Below, in pieces: positions 7,856-17,021 of a DNA stretch of 33,066 bases (position 1 is its first letter; every line of letters starts with the position of its first letter). Source of the stretch: Clostridiales bacterium (GTDB lineage Bacteria > Bacillota > Clostridia > Christensenellales > Borkfalkiaceae). The translations under genes and the position numbers were made by a program. Under the pieces are notes generated by a model that saw only the letters and a list, made by a program, of their open reading frames with translations, was not told where the DNA came from and ran no database searches. The DNA lies in assembly GCA_022781715.1 (NCBI GenBank), contig JALETB010000012.1:1-33066 (forward strand), written 5' to 3'.

Positions 7856-8032
7856 ATGTCGGTCGGCGGCTGCCTTTTGGCTGTCTTGCGCCGGTTGCCA
7901 TGCGACCTGACATTCGGGAGAATTTATGAAAGAAGTTTTATACGAAGAATCTGCAAATCCGGTCAACTTAAAATTTCAAAAGGTTATATTCATCATTTAC
8001 ACTGTTCTGATCTGGATTTTCGGAATCCTTGA
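7856..8032 (+). CDS. Possible leaderless upstream ORF overlapping the next gene (uncertain)
   Basis: The ATG at 7856 coincides with the predicted transcription start, so it could be read as a leaderless ORF of 58 aa beginning MSVGGCLLAVLRRLPCDL. It ends at 8032, out of frame inside the following membrane-protein gene. The product has no family resemblance that I recognise and looks like a shadow after about residue 22. It is listed because the same promoter-to-ATG geometry serves real genes in this window. Translation of it would run through the ribosome-binding site of the gene at 7926 and could regulate it. It may equally be an ordinary 5' leader with a chance ATG. Confidence 0.2.
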   Translation: MSVGGCLLAVLRRLPCDLTFGRIYERSFIRRICKSGQLKISKGYIHHLHCSDLDFRNP

Positions 8033-8456
8033 TTTTATCGTGATATTTTTCTTCACGTCGGACTGGATAAGCATTATTTTTCTCACGCTTTCGGGTGCGG
8101 CGTTCTGGTTTTTGCGCAGAAAAATTTATTACTGCGTTGACCTCGTGTTCGTCACGGGGCAGACGAGAATAATAAAAGTTATCCATTATAAATTCAGAAA
8201 AAAAATGATGGTTTTCGATTATAACGACGTCGTTCAGGTCGGCAAAATCGGAAGCGAATCTTTTGAAAAACTTTACGCGACTCCGAAACTTAAAAAGGTT
8301 TACGCAACGCCGAACAAATATATTTCGGAAGGATATTACGTTTATCTCGCTCAGGACGGAATAAATTATCTCGTGATTCTCGAATGTAAGGAAGATTATC
8401 TTGTCAATCTCGTCAACTTTGCGGGCAGAAAGATAATCGAAAAGGATTATAAATAA
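7926..8456 (+). CDS. Small membrane protein of unknown function (DUF6106-like?)
   Basis: The 176-aa product has a short cytoplasmic N-terminus, then two close hydrophobic segments at about residues 19-43 and 46-64 (VIFIIYTVLIWIFGILDFIV and ISIIFLTLSGAAFWFL). A soluble part of about 110 residues follows, rich in beta-type sequence (YYCVDLVFVTGQTRIIKVIH, GYYVYLAQDGINYLVILECK). It ends VNLVNFAGRKIIEKDYK. The layout of two membrane spans plus a PH-like beta domain recalls small clostridial families such as DUF6106, but I cannot confirm membership. GGGAGAA lies 5 bases before the ATG. Its stop shares one base with the ATG of the cysteine desulfurase gene (TAATG), so it is the first gene of the desulfurase-thiI operon; why a membrane protein is coupled to it is unknown. 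Confidence 0.8.
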   Translation: MKEVLYEESANPVNLKFQKVIFIIYTVLIWIFGILDFIVIFFFTSDWISIIFLTLSGAAFWFLRRKIYYCVDLVFVTGQTRIIKVIHYKFRKKMMVFDYNDVVQVGKIGSESFEKLYATPKLKKVYATPNKYISEGYYVYLAQDGINYLVILECKEDYLVNLVNFAGRKIIEKDYK

Positions 8457-9580
8457 TGATTTATCTCGACAATGCGGCAACGACGAAACCCGACGAGAAG
8501 GTTCTCGCGGAAGCCGTGGAATATTACAAAGAAAATTTCTGGAATCCGTCGGCTCTCTATGCCGGCGGTCTTGCCGTTAAAAAACGGATAAGCGAAATCA
8601 GAGATGAAATCCTGAAGGGTTTTCCGTCGTCTTTTGAAACCGTATTCGTTTCATGCGGAAGCGAAGCGGATAATCTGGCGATTTTTTCTTTCGCGAAACG
8701 CGGAAACGCCGTCACGACGAGCGGGGAACACTCCGCCGTTTACGAAAGTTTTTGCGAACTTAAAAAAAGAGGCGTAGAGCCTCGGTTTGCAAAACTCAAC
8801 GCCGACGGAAGCGTTAATGTAAACGATCTTCTGAGTCTTGTCGACGAAAAAACGACCTTTGTTTCCGTTGTCCACGTGAACAACGAAACGGGAGCGGTAA
8901 ACGATATCAACGCCATAGCGGATCTTGTCAAAAAGAAAAACCCGTCGATTATTTTCCATAGCGACGGTGTGCAGGCTTACGGAAAAATTCCGTACAGATT
9001 AAGCGATAAAATCGATGCGTATTCGGTGAGCGCGCATAAAATTGGCGGGCTTAAAGGCGTCGGAGTTCTATTTAAAAAGAAAAATCTTGTTGTCACGCCG
9101 ATTGTTTTCGGCGGGGGACAGGAAGGCGGCAAACGAAGCGGAACGGAGAACGTTCTCGGGATTATCGACTTCGGCTACGTTGCAAAAAAGCATAACGTCG
9201 CACTTTCGGAAAACTTTGAAAAAGCGCAGAAGATTAAACGGATTTTAATCGATAGTCTTGACTCGCGGTTTATCAGAATTATAAGCGGTGAAAATTCGTC
9301 GCCTTACATTTTGTCTTTTTCGGCCGTAGGGCTTCGCGGCGAGGTTATTATGCATATGCTCGAGGAATTCGGGATAGTCGTCGGAACGGGTTCGGCTTGT
9401 TCGTCGCGGCAACGCCATAGCAGAGTTCTGAAGAATTGCGGATACGGAGCGGACGTTCTCGACGGAGCGTTAAGAATAAGTTTTTCAAGCGAAACGACCG
9501 AAAGCGACGTAACGTACGCGGCGGAAAAAATTAACGAATGCGTAAAAAAATTAAAAGGCGTAATGGATAGAAACATATGA
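8456..9580 (+). CDS. Cysteine desulfurase (NifS/IscS family), partner of ThiI
   Basis: This is a PLP enzyme that removes sulfur from L-cysteine and holds it as a persulfide for transfer. The 374-aa product begins MIYLDNAATTKP, as the family does. The PLP motifs are CGSEADN (67-73), HVNNETGA (140-147), HSDGVQAYGKI (168-178) and the PLP-binding lysine K195 in SAHKIGGLKG. The catalytic cysteine is C315 in GTGSACSSRQRHSRVL, the NifS/IscS type of loop. The gene overlaps thiI by 4 bases (ATGA), matching the firmicute pairing in which a dedicated desulfurase feeds ThiI to make 4-thiouridine at tRNA position 8. It may also serve other thiolation pathways. No iscU or sufU lies nearby, so a primary role in Fe-S assembly is less likely. 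Confidence 0.94.
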   Translation: MIYLDNAATTKPDEKVLAEAVEYYKENFWNPSALYAGGLAVKKRISEIRDEILKGFPSSFETVFVSCGSEADNLAIFSFAKRGNAVTTSGEHSAVYESFCELKKRGVEPRFAKLNADGSVNVNDLLSLVDEKTTFVSVVHVNNETGAVNDINAIADLVKKKNPSIIFHSDGVQAYGKIPYRLSDKIDAYSVSAHKIGGLKGVGVLFKKKNLVVTPIVFGGGQEGGKRSGTENVLGIIDFGYVAKKHNVALSENFEKAQKIKRILIDSLDSRFIRIISGENSSPYILSFSAVGLRGEVIMHMLEEFGIVVGTGSACSSRQRHSRVLKNCGYGADVLDGALRISFSSETTESDVTYAAEKINECVKKLKGVMDRNI

Positions 9581-10734
9581 AAAAAGTAATCATTGTCAGA
9601 GTATGCGAAATTTTCCTTAAAGGAAAAAACAGATTTTATTTTGTAAATCTTCTCGAGTCGAATATTAAAAAGGCGCTTATCGACGTTAAATTCAATATCG
9701 TAAAACTTCAGATGAGATACCTTATCGAGGATTTTAACGAAAACGATTACGATCTTATTATTTCCAAACTTCTTAAAGTAAGCGGAATTCACACTTTGAG
9801 CGAGGCGTTGTGCGTCGAAAGCGACGTCGATAAAATCGCCGAAGCGGCAATAAAAATCTGCGACGGAAAAGGCGGTACGTTCAAAGTCGAGACGAACAGA
9901 GCGGACAAAACTTTTCCGATGCATTCCGTCGAACTTTCTGCCGAAGTCGGCGGGAGAATCCTCGAAACTTACCCCGGAAAATTTAGCGTTGACGTTAAAA
10001 AACCGGCTTTCATCGTTCACGTAGATATAAGAGAAAACGGTGAAACTCTCGTTTATTCGGGCGTCATCAAAGGCGTAGGCGGTATGCCGGTCGGCTCGTC
10101 CGGCAAAGGATTTTTGATGCTTTCCGGCGGAATCGACAGTCCAGTTGCGGGGTATATGATGTGCAAACGCGGTATGAAACTTGCCGCGGTGCATTTTCAT
10201 AGTTATCCCTATACAGGCGAAGCCGCAAAGGAAAAGGTAATCACGCTTGGTAAAAAGTTGGCGGATTATTCTTCGGGAATGACTTTATATGTGGTTAAGT
10301 TTACACATATTCAGGAAGAAATTCATCAGAAGTGTTCCGAAGAATTCATGATTACGATGATGCGCAGATTTATGATGCGCATAACCGAACGGCTTGCCGA
10401 GATTCATGGCGGGCAGGCGATCATCACCGGCGAAAGTTTAGGACAGGTTGCCAGCCAGACAACCGAAAGCATTACTTCTTCAAACTCCGTCGTGAAAATG
10501 CCTGTTTTCAGACCGCTCATCGCTTTCGATAAACTTGAAACAATAGAAATCGCAAATAAAATCGATACCTACGAAACCTCGATTTTGCCTTATGAAGATT
10601 GCTGCACGGTATTTCTTCCCAAATTTCCGGTTATCAAACCGAGAATGGATAAAGTGCTGAAAGAGGAATCGAAACTCGACGTCGAGGAACTTGTTCGTTC
10701 GGCGATGCGTGAGGTTGAAGTAATTGAATTGTAA
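9577..10734 (+). CDS. thiI: tRNA 4-thiouridine synthase ThiI
   Basis: ThiI adenylates tRNA uridine 8 and transfers sulfur from the desulfurase to make s4U; in some bacteria it also feeds thiamin synthesis. The 385-aa product has an N-terminal ferredoxin-like and THUMP region (about 1-165, including IVKLQMRYLIEDF, FKVETNRADKTFPM and VDIRENGETLVYSG), then the PP-loop ATPase domain with LSGGIDSPVAGYMM (SGGIDS at 183-188), AVHFHSYPYT, TGESLGQVASQT and PYEDCCTVFLPKFP. The last holds the conserved cysteine pair region. There is no C-terminal rhodanese domain, as is normal for Gram-positive ThiI; sulfur would then come directly from the adjacent desulfurase. It is the last gene of the operon and is followed by a strong terminator. 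Confidence 0.95.
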   Translation: MKKVIIVRVCEIFLKGKNRFYFVNLLESNIKKALIDVKFNIVKLQMRYLIEDFNENDYDLIISKLLKVSGIHTLSEALCVESDVDKIAEAAIKICDGKGGTFKVETNRADKTFPMHSVELSAEVGGRILETYPGKFSVDVKKPAFIVHVDIRENGETLVYSGVIKGVGGMPVGSSGKGFLMLSGGIDSPVAGYMMCKRGMKLAAVHFHSYPYTGEAAKEKVITLGKKLADYSSGMTLYVVKFTHIQEEIHQKCSEEFMITMMRRFMMRITERLAEIHGGQAIITGESLGQVASQTTESITSSNSVVKMPVFRPLIAFDKLETIEIANKIDTYETSILPYEDCCTVFLPKFPVIKPRMDKVLKEESKLDVEELVRSAMREVEVIEL

Positions 10735-10738
10735 TTTT

Positions 10739-10774
10739 AAACGCCGACACAAATCTGAACGTCGGCGTTTTTTT
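10739..10774. terminator. Terminator between thiI and the convergent PBP gene
   Basis: AAACGCCGAC and GTCGGCGTTT form a 10-bp stem around a 12-base loop, followed by an eight-T run on the plus strand. On the minus strand the hairpin lies directly after the PBP stop and is followed by TTTAAAATT, so it may serve both genes, better for thiI. Confidence 0.9.
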
Positions 10775-10778
10775 TATG

Positions 10779-12992
10779 CTATTCTTCCCACCAGGGCGAA
10801 TCGACAATCGTTTTATTTCTTCCGTCCGTCTTAACGGTCGGAAGTTTTTTTAGTTCTCCTTTAATTTCTTCGCCGTCGTCGTTTACGAAATAAGGCTGAA
10901 TAAAAAAGTTGTATTCGGCGTCCGCTTCAAGGTTTGAAATCACGTGCTCGGCGGATTTTTCGGACTTAAAAACGACGTTCATTTTGTCATCGAAAATATA
11001 AAATCCGCATTTGTCGTCCGTTATTACCGAAACGCTAATTTTTCCGTTGTTATAAGAAATTTTGAAATCTTTTATGACAGGTGAAATTTTTTCCGGTTCA
11101 TATTTTTCGGTCGGTAAATTGTCTGAGGAAAAATAGAACGGCACGGAGTTTTTATCGTTCTTTTCCGTAACTGCGATTCTCTGGTTTTTATCGTATTCGT
11201 CCTTCGAGATGAAAATTTTTTCTACCGAATCGGGAACCGGGAAGTCTTTCGGTTTATGGTTTTTATAAAGATTTTCGATGATATCTTTAACGATAAGCGC
11301 GGGATAGTTTCCGCCCGAGACGGTGTTAGCCATTTTCGTGCCGTCGGCGTTTCCGAGCCTGACGGCGATTATATGTTCGGTCGTATACGCAACGCAATAC
11401 GCGTCCACGTTGCCTTGCTTTGTGCCGTTTGTTCCCGTTTTTGCGCAGACGGCAAAGGGGAAGGACGAGAGTTTTTTTGCCGTGCCGCTTTTAACAGTTT
11501 CTTTTAACATATCGTTTATTATAAAAGCCGTGGAATCTGAAAAAACCTGCCTTTCGTTAACGTGCGCAGAGTAGACGACTTTTCCTTTCGGGTCGATTAT
11601 TTTATCAACGGAATCGGGTTCGTAATATTTACCGTCGTTTACAAAAGGCGTGTAGCAGGAGAGGAGAGACGAAAGGGTTATCCCGCCCGAAAGATTTCCG
11701 AGCCCGACAGATAAATCGTCGTTTTCGAATTCGACGTCAAGCAATTTAGCGTATTTTTTGATTGTATCCATACCGAGTGCGTCGGCGAGTTTCACCGACG
11801 GAACGTTATAACTTTTAGCAAGGGCTTCTTTCGCGCTTACATAGCCGTGATATTTCCCGTCGGCGTTTGAGGGCGAATATCCGCCGTAATTAATTTTCTC
11901 GTCGGATATCTTCGTCGCTTCGGAAATTAATTTTTCTTCTAAGGCGGGCGCATAAATAAGCCACGGTTTTGCTGCGGAAGCAGGGCATCTTTTAAGTTCG
12001 CCGACAGACGAATCGTAAGCGATTATTTTCTTTTTTAGGGCGTCGGCAACAATGACCGTGTAGTCGCACGAAATTGAATAATCGCTCGGTTTTGAGATAT
12101 AAGAAGTCGTCGACTCGTTGATTGAAGTATAAATTTTATAACCGTTCAGTTCGGCTTCGTTTTCAAAGCCCAGTTTTAAACAAGCCGACTTTTTTATAGC
12201 GTCCAACAGTTCACTGTGTGTATCGTAATTTGTTTTAAAATTGACGATTATATCTTTATTTTTTGAAATATTGTATTCCGCGTCCGTCAGATAATTCTGT
12301 TCGTGCATAAGTTTTAAAACCAAGTCTTTTCGCTTTGTCGAATTTTCGAAATTATCTACGGGATTATACTTTCGCGGTGACTTTATAATGCCCGCAAGCA
12401 TTGCGGATTCTTCGGCGTTCAGTTCGGAAACGTCCTTACCGAGATAACGCTTTGCCGCGTCCGATATTCCGTAAATTCCTTTGCCGAAATAAATCGCATT
12501 GAGATAAATTTCGAGAATTTCGTCCTTTGAATATCTCTTTTCGAGAAGTTCGGCAAGTTTGATTTCCTTAAATTTTCTCGTAAGAGTTTTTTCACCGGAA
12601 AGATATGCGTTCTTGACGAGTTGCTGACTTATCGTCGAACCGCCTTCTTTAAGTTTTCCGGAAAGAACATTTTTGACGGACGCGCGGAGAATACCTTTAA
12701 CGTCAACTCCGCCGTGATCGTAAAATCTTTTGTCTTCGGTTGCGATAAACGCTTTTTTCGTTATGTCGGGAATTTTATCTATCGTGACATAATTCGTTTG
12801 CACGCTTTCCTCGATAATGTTTCCGTCGTCGGCATAAATAACGCAGGCGGGTGTCCGGCTGGCGAGTTTTTCCTCGTCGAGTTTGACGTCGGAAGTAAGT
12901 ATGAAATATGCGACGAAAAAAGCCGCAACGACGGTTGCTGCAACAAAAAGTAGCGCCGCGATAATTACAGAAATAATTTTTAAGGTTTTCAC
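10779..12992 (-). CDS. Class A penicillin-binding protein (glycosyltransferase/transpeptidase)
   Basis: This bifunctional peptidoglycan synthase polymerises lipid II and crosslinks stem peptides outside the membrane. It is 737 aa. An uncleaved membrane anchor spans about 6-33. The GT51 domain has TEDKRFYDHGG (catalytic E86), GGSTISQQLVKN (118-128) and KRYSKDEILEIYLN. The transpeptidase domain has SAAK (S339-K342, in CPASAAKPWLIYAPALE), SYN (394-396) and KTG (518-520), so all catalytic triads are present. The last 110 residues form a fibronectin-III-like beta module ending in an acidic tail. The start codon is GTG at 12992; no downstream in-frame start would keep the anchor. There is no Shine-Dalgarno sequence, and the divergent promoter lies within 4 bases of the start. 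Whether it serves vegetative growth or sporulation cannot be decided. Confidence 0.93.
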   Translation of the reverse strand: MKTLKIISVIIAALLFVAATVVAAFFVAYFILTSDVKLDEEKLASRTPACVIYADDGNIIEESVQTNYVTIDKIPDITKKAFIATEDKRFYDHGGVDVKGILRASVKNVLSGKLKEGGSTISQQLVKNAYLSGEKTLTRKFKEIKLAELLEKRYSKDEILEIYLNAIYFGKGIYGISDAAKRYLGKDVSELNAEESAMLAGIIKSPRKYNPVDNFENSTKRKDLVLKLMHEQNYLTDAEYNISKNKDIIVNFKTNYDTHSELLDAIKKSACLKLGFENEAELNGYKIYTSINESTTSYISKPSDYSISCDYTVIVADALKKKIIAYDSSVGELKRCPASAAKPWLIYAPALEEKLISEATKISDEKINYGGYSPSNADGKYHGYVSAKEALAKSYNVPSVKLADALGMDTIKKYAKLLDVEFENDDLSVGLGNLSGGITLSSLLSCYTPFVNDGKYYEPDSVDKIIDPKGKVVYSAHVNERQVFSDSTAFIINDMLKETVKSGTAKKLSSFPFAVCAKTGTNGTKQGNVDAYCVAYTTEHIIAVRLGNADGTKMANTVSGGNYPALIVKDIIENLYKNHKPKDFPVPDSVEKIFISKDEYDKNQRIAVTEKNDKNSVPFYFSSDNLPTEKYEPEKISPVIKDFKISYNNGKISVSVITDDKCGFYIFDDKMNVVFKSEKSAEHVISNLEADAEYNFFIQPYFVNDDGEEIKGELKKLPTVKTDGRNKTIVDSPWWEE

Positions 12993-13002
12993 AGTAATAT
13001 TA

Positions 13003-13031
13003 TGTATAGCGTTATGTTTAAAATACTTGAA
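13003..13031 (-). promoter_or_regulatory. Candidate promoter of the PBP gene
   Basis: Minus strand: TTCAAG (13031-13026), 17 bases, TATACA (13008-13003), giving a start near 12996, 4 bases before the GTG. An alternative -10, CATAAT (13004-12999), would put the start on the GTG itself. Its -35 overlaps the -35 of the divergent miaB promoter, so polymerases would compete. Confidence 0.45.
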
Positions 13032-13055
13032 AAAAAAAGATATTTGCTATATAAT
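13027..13055 (+). promoter_or_regulatory. Sigma-A promoter of miaB-mutS-mutL-miaA
   Basis: TTGAAA (13027-13032), 17 bases, TATAAT (13050-13055). Predicted +1 is about 13062, two bases before the ATG of miaB, so the transcript is essentially leaderless. Confidence 0.85.
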
Positions 13056-13063
13056 ATCTTATT

Positions 13064-14392
13064 ATGAGCAAGAACTATATCATACACACTTACGGATGCC
13101 AGATGAACGTTCACGAATCCGAAAAAATCGCGGGGATTCTGGGCGGAATGGGTTATGTGGAATGCAAAGAGCCCGAGGATGCCGACGTTATCGTTTTCAA
13201 CACCTGTTGCGTGAGAGAAAATGCCGAACAGCACGCTTTCGGCAATATCGGAATGCTGAAGAAACTCAAAAGCATCAAACCGCAACTTGTCATAGCCGTT
13301 TGCGGCTGCATGACACAGCAGGGTAACTTTTCCGAAAAACTTCTGAAATCATATCCGTACGTCGATATGATTATCGGCACTTACAACATCGACAAATTCG
13401 GCGAACTTCTGCAAAAGAAAATCGATTCGAAAAAACGCCTCGTGGAAATTCTCGATAAAAACGGCGAAATCGTCGAAGGGATAAAACCTCTTCGTTCGAG
13501 TTTTCCGAACGCATGGGTGAACATTATGTACGGATGCAATAACTTTTGCTCGTATTGCGTCGTTCCTTACGTCAGAGGCAGAGAGCGCAGCAGACAACCG
13601 GAAAACATAATTACGGAAATAAAAAGTCTTCTTACCGACGGATATAAGGAAATAACCCTTCTCGGGCAGAACGTAAATTCTTACGGCAAAGATCTGGGCG
13701 GCAACGTTAACTTTGCGACGCTTCTTGACGAAATCGGAAAGATCGACGGCAAGTTCCGCCTGAGATTTATGTCGAATCACCCTAAGGATCTCACTGAAGA
13801 AGTCGTCCTCGCGATAAAAAACAATCCGCACGCGTGCAACGCGATTCATTTGCCGGTTCAGTCCGGTTCCGACAGAATTCTGAAAGAAATGAACCGAAGG
13901 TACACGAGAGAGCAATATCTCGGCGAGATTGACATGATACGGAAAATTATTCCCGATTGCGCGATAACCACCGATATAATCGTGGGCTTCCCGACGGAAA
14001 CGGAAGAGGAGTTTCTCGATACGTTGAGCCTTGTCAACGAAGTCGGCTTCGACGGCGCGTTCACGTTCGTCTATTCCCCGAGGGAGGGAACGAAAGCCGC
14101 CGTAATGGACGGGCAGATCGACGCAGGAACCAAAAAAGACAGAATCATGCGCCTTGTCGACGCTCAGAACGAAAGAAACCGAAAGGATTCCTTGTCGTAC
14201 ATAGGCAAAACGATAGAAATTCTTTTCGAAGATTACGACGAAAAGAAAAAAATGTATATGGGGCGCGACGAAAGGGGTAGAATGGCATATTGTCCGAGCG
14301 GTATAAACGTCGTCGGAAAATTCGCCGACGTGGAAATAACCTCGACGGGCGGGATGTCGCTTTTCGGAACGATCAAGAAAATTTACGAATGA
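13064..14392 (+). CDS. miaB: tRNA-2-methylthio-N6-dimethylallyladenosine synthase MiaB
   Basis: MiaB is a radical-SAM methylthiotransferase that converts i6A37 to ms2i6A37 in tRNAs reading U-starting codons. The 442-aa product has the N-terminal MTTase domain with three cluster cysteines in TYGCQMN (C12), NTCCVRENA (C48) and VCGCMTQQG (C82). The radical-SAM core has YGCNNFCSYCVVPYVRGRERSR. A TRAM domain occupies the last 65 residues. The MTTase fold begins at residue 3, so no later start is possible; this fixes ATG 13064 as the start although the promoter's +1 lies only about 2 bases before it and there is no Shine-Dalgarno sequence. The stop overlaps the GAGG of the mutS ribosome-binding site. 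MiaA, the enzyme that makes its substrate, ends the same operon. Confidence 0.97.
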   Translation: MSKNYIIHTYGCQMNVHESEKIAGILGGMGYVECKEPEDADVIVFNTCCVRENAEQHAFGNIGMLKKLKSIKPQLVIAVCGCMTQQGNFSEKLLKSYPYVDMIIGTYNIDKFGELLQKKIDSKKRLVEILDKNGEIVEGIKPLRSSFPNAWVNIMYGCNNFCSYCVVPYVRGRERSRQPENIITEIKSLLTDGYKEITLLGQNVNSYGKDLGGNVNFATLLDEIGKIDGKFRLRFMSNHPKDLTEEVVLAIKNNPHACNAIHLPVQSGSDRILKEMNRRYTREQYLGEIDMIRKIIPDCAITTDIIVGFPTETEEEFLDTLSLVNEVGFDGAFTFVYSPREGTKAAVMDGQIDAGTKKDRIMRLVDAQNERNRKDSLSYIGKTIEILFEDYDEKKKMYMGRDERGRMAYCPSGINVVGKFADVEITSTGGMSLFGTIKKIYE

Positions 14393-14400
14393 GGCGTTGA

Positions 14401-17016
14401 ATGGCTGCTAAAGGAAAACTGTCACCGATGATGGTGCATTACAACAAGATAAAGGAGAAATATCCCGACTGCGTGGTGTTTTATCGCTTAGGAGATTTTT
14501 ACGAGATGTTTTTCGACGACGCGATACGCGTTTCGAAGATGCTTGATCTCACGCTTACCGGCAGGGATTGCGGACTTGACGAAAAAGCGCCTATGTGCGG
14601 CATACCTTATCATGCCGCGGACGAATACATATCCAAACTCGTCGAGCAGGGCGAAAAGGTGGCGATATGCGAGCAACTGGAAGATCCTTCGCTTGCCAAA
14701 GGACTTGTCGAGCGCGACGTTATAAAAATCGTCACAGCCGGCACGGTTACGGAAGAAAGCCTTATCGACGAAAAGGAAAATAACTTTATCGCCTGCGCAT
14801 ATTACGGCGAAAAGGGTTCGGCGTTATCCTGGTGCGATATAACAACCGGTGAATTTTTTGCAAGAAAATGCGAATCTGCCGACGTTTTAAACGAATTATC
14901 GGATAATCTTACGCGTATAAACCCGTCGGAAATTATCTGCAACGAAAAATTGGCTGCTATCTCGGATGATTTGCCGGTGGTAAAACACAGAGTAATTCCG
15001 CGGCTCAGAAGGTATTCGGACGATAATTTCCTTTTCCGCAACGCGCAGATTTCGCTTAAAGACCAATTCGGGGTTATATCCTTCAAAGCGTTCGGCATAG
15101 AGGAAAACGACGAGCCGCTTATTTCTGCTTCGGGTGCGCTTATTGCCTACCTGAAAGAAACGCAGAAACGCACGCTCATAAATATCAACGGCATAAAACT
15201 TGAAAAAAACGCCGATATTATGGGGCTTGATTATTCCGCGCTCAGAAACCTCGAACTCGTGAAGAGTATGGCGGAAGGAAAGCGTTACGGCACGCTTTTA
15301 TGGGTTCTGGACAAAACGCAGACGCCCATGGGCGCAAGAATGCTCGGCAGTTGGGTGAAAACCCCTTTGCAGGATATCGATAAAATAAACTACAGGCTCG
15401 ACGGAGTGGAGGAGTTGTTTAAAAATCCGCTGCTCAGAAGCGGAGTCACCGAACAACTGAAATTTATCCGCGACACGGAAAGAATCGCGGGTAAAATATC
15501 CAACGGAAACATAAACCCGAAAGACTGTCTCACGCTAGGAGAATCTCTGTCGGCTCTCCCGAACGTAAAACTCCAACTTTTCGGCGTTTCTTCAAAGATT
15601 CTCAACGACGTAAACGATAATATCGGCGATTTCGGAGAACTTGCGTCTCTTCTTCGCAATGCGATCGATCCTTCGGCATCTTCGATTACTAAGGACGGAG
15701 GTTATATTAAAAAGGGATTCGATTCGGAACTCGACAGATTGCGTTCGATAAAGGACAATTCGGCGAATTTGCTCAGAGAAATGGAAGCGAAAGAGCGTGA
15801 GGCAACGGGAATCAAAACGCTGAAAATAAATTTCAACAGAGTTTTCGGTTACTATATCGAGGTTACGAATTCGTTTAAAAATCTCGTACCGTATAATTAC
15901 GTGCGCAAACAAACCCTTGCGGGAGCGGAAAGATATATAACCGAGGACTTAAAAAAACTCGAAACGGATATTTTGTCGAGCAACGAGCAATCGATTCGCA
16001 TCGAAGCGGATATTTTCGCTAAAATAAAGCAAGTTCTCGGCGAAAACGTCAAGAAAATTCAGCGCACGTCAAAATCCGTCGCTTGTCTCGACGCGCTTGC
16101 GTCGCTTGCTACCGTCGCAAAACGCAACGGTTACAACCGTCCGGAAATCGTTAAGTCGGATGAGCCTATGGATATCGTCGGCGGCAGACACCCGGTTGTG
16201 GAAGCCGTGTCGAACGAGCCATTCGTTTCGAACGATACTTATCTCGACTGCGACGAAAACAGGGTTTTGATAATAACCGGTCCGAACATGGCGGGTAAAA
16301 GTACATATATGCGGCAAAACGCCCTTATCGCCGTTATGGCGCACATGGGTAGTTTCGTTCCGTGTAAATCCGCGAAAATACCGATTATAGACAGAATATT
16401 CACGAGGGTAGGGGCGAGCGATAATCTCATTTTCAATCAAAGCACGTTTATGGTTGAAATGACCGAAGTCGCTTCCATTCTTATCAACGCAACGAGCCGC
16501 AGTCTTCTTATTCTCGACGAAGTGGGAAGAGGAACGAGTACTTACGACGGTTTGTCGATAGCCTGGGCGGTTGTGGAATTCCTTGCCGAAAAGACAAAAG
16601 CGAAAACTCTTTTCGCAACGCACTATCACGAACTTTCCGAACTCGAAGGGATTATCGACGGCGTAAAGAATTATAAAATTACGGTAAGAGAGCAGAACGG
16701 AAAAATCGTATTCTTAAGAAAAATCGCAAGAGGAAGCGCGAACAGAAGTTTCGGCATCGAAGTCGCGTCGCTTGCGGGCGTGCCGAAAACGGTAACGGAC
16801 AGAGCGAAAACCATCTTGCGGCAACTCGAAAAAAACGACCTTGCGAAAAGACCGCAAAGTTCCGTACCCGACGATACGGATTCTGTTTTGCCGGAAGAAT
16901 TCACAACCGAGCCGTCGGAAGTCGAAAAAATCATCGCCGAAACCAACATTAACGACATAACGCCTTTAGATGCGTTAAAACTTTTATTCGATTTGAAAAA
17001 TAAACTTAACGGATAA
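14401..17016 (+). CDS. mutS: DNA mismatch repair protein MutS
   Basis: MutS recognises mismatches and recruits MutL. The 871-aa product is full length. The mismatch-binding domain has GDFYEMFFDDA with the Phe-x-Glu wedge at F33 and E35. The connector, lever and clamp domains follow. The ATPase has GPNMAGKSTYMRQ (Walker A, 627-634), then DNLIFNQSTFMVEM, Walker B LLILDEVGRGTSTYDG and TLFATHYHEL. The C-terminal tail (about 800-871) is acidic and ends in the helix LDALKLLFDLKNKLNG, the part used for tetramer or clamp contacts. It starts 8 bases after miaB with GAGG overlapping the miaB stop. mutL follows after 5 bases. Confidence 0.98.
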   Translation: MAAKGKLSPMMVHYNKIKEKYPDCVVFYRLGDFYEMFFDDAIRVSKMLDLTLTGRDCGLDEKAPMCGIPYHAADEYISKLVEQGEKVAICEQLEDPSLAKGLVERDVIKIVTAGTVTEESLIDEKENNFIACAYYGEKGSALSWCDITTGEFFARKCESADVLNELSDNLTRINPSEIICNEKLAAISDDLPVVKHRVIPRLRRYSDDNFLFRNAQISLKDQFGVISFKAFGIEENDEPLISASGALIAYLKETQKRTLININGIKLEKNADIMGLDYSALRNLELVKSMAEGKRYGTLLWVLDKTQTPMGARMLGSWVKTPLQDIDKINYRLDGVEELFKNPLLRSGVTEQLKFIRDTERIAGKISNGNINPKDCLTLGESLSALPNVKLQLFGVSSKILNDVNDNIGDFGELASLLRNAIDPSASSITKDGGYIKKGFDSELDRLRSIKDNSANLLREMEAKEREATGIKTLKINFNRVFGYYIEVTNSFKNLVPYNYVRKQTLAGAERYITEDLKKLETDILSSNEQSIRIEADIFAKIKQVLGENVKKIQRTSKSVACLDALASLATVAKRNGYNRPEIVKSDEPMDIVGGRHPVVEAVSNEPFVSNDTYLDCDENRVLIITGPNMAGKSTYMRQNALIAVMAHMGSFVPCKSAKIPIIDRIFTRVGASDNLIFNQSTFMVEMTEVASILINATSRSLLILDEVGRGTSTYDGLSIAWAVVEFLAEKTKAKTLFATHYHELSELEGIIDGVKNYKITVREQNGKIVFLRKIARGSANRSFGIEVASLAGVPKTVTDRAKTILRQLEKNDLAKRPQSSVPDDTDSVLPEEFTTEPSEVEKIIAETNINDITPLDALKLLFDLKNKLNG

Positions 17017-17021
17017 TACAT

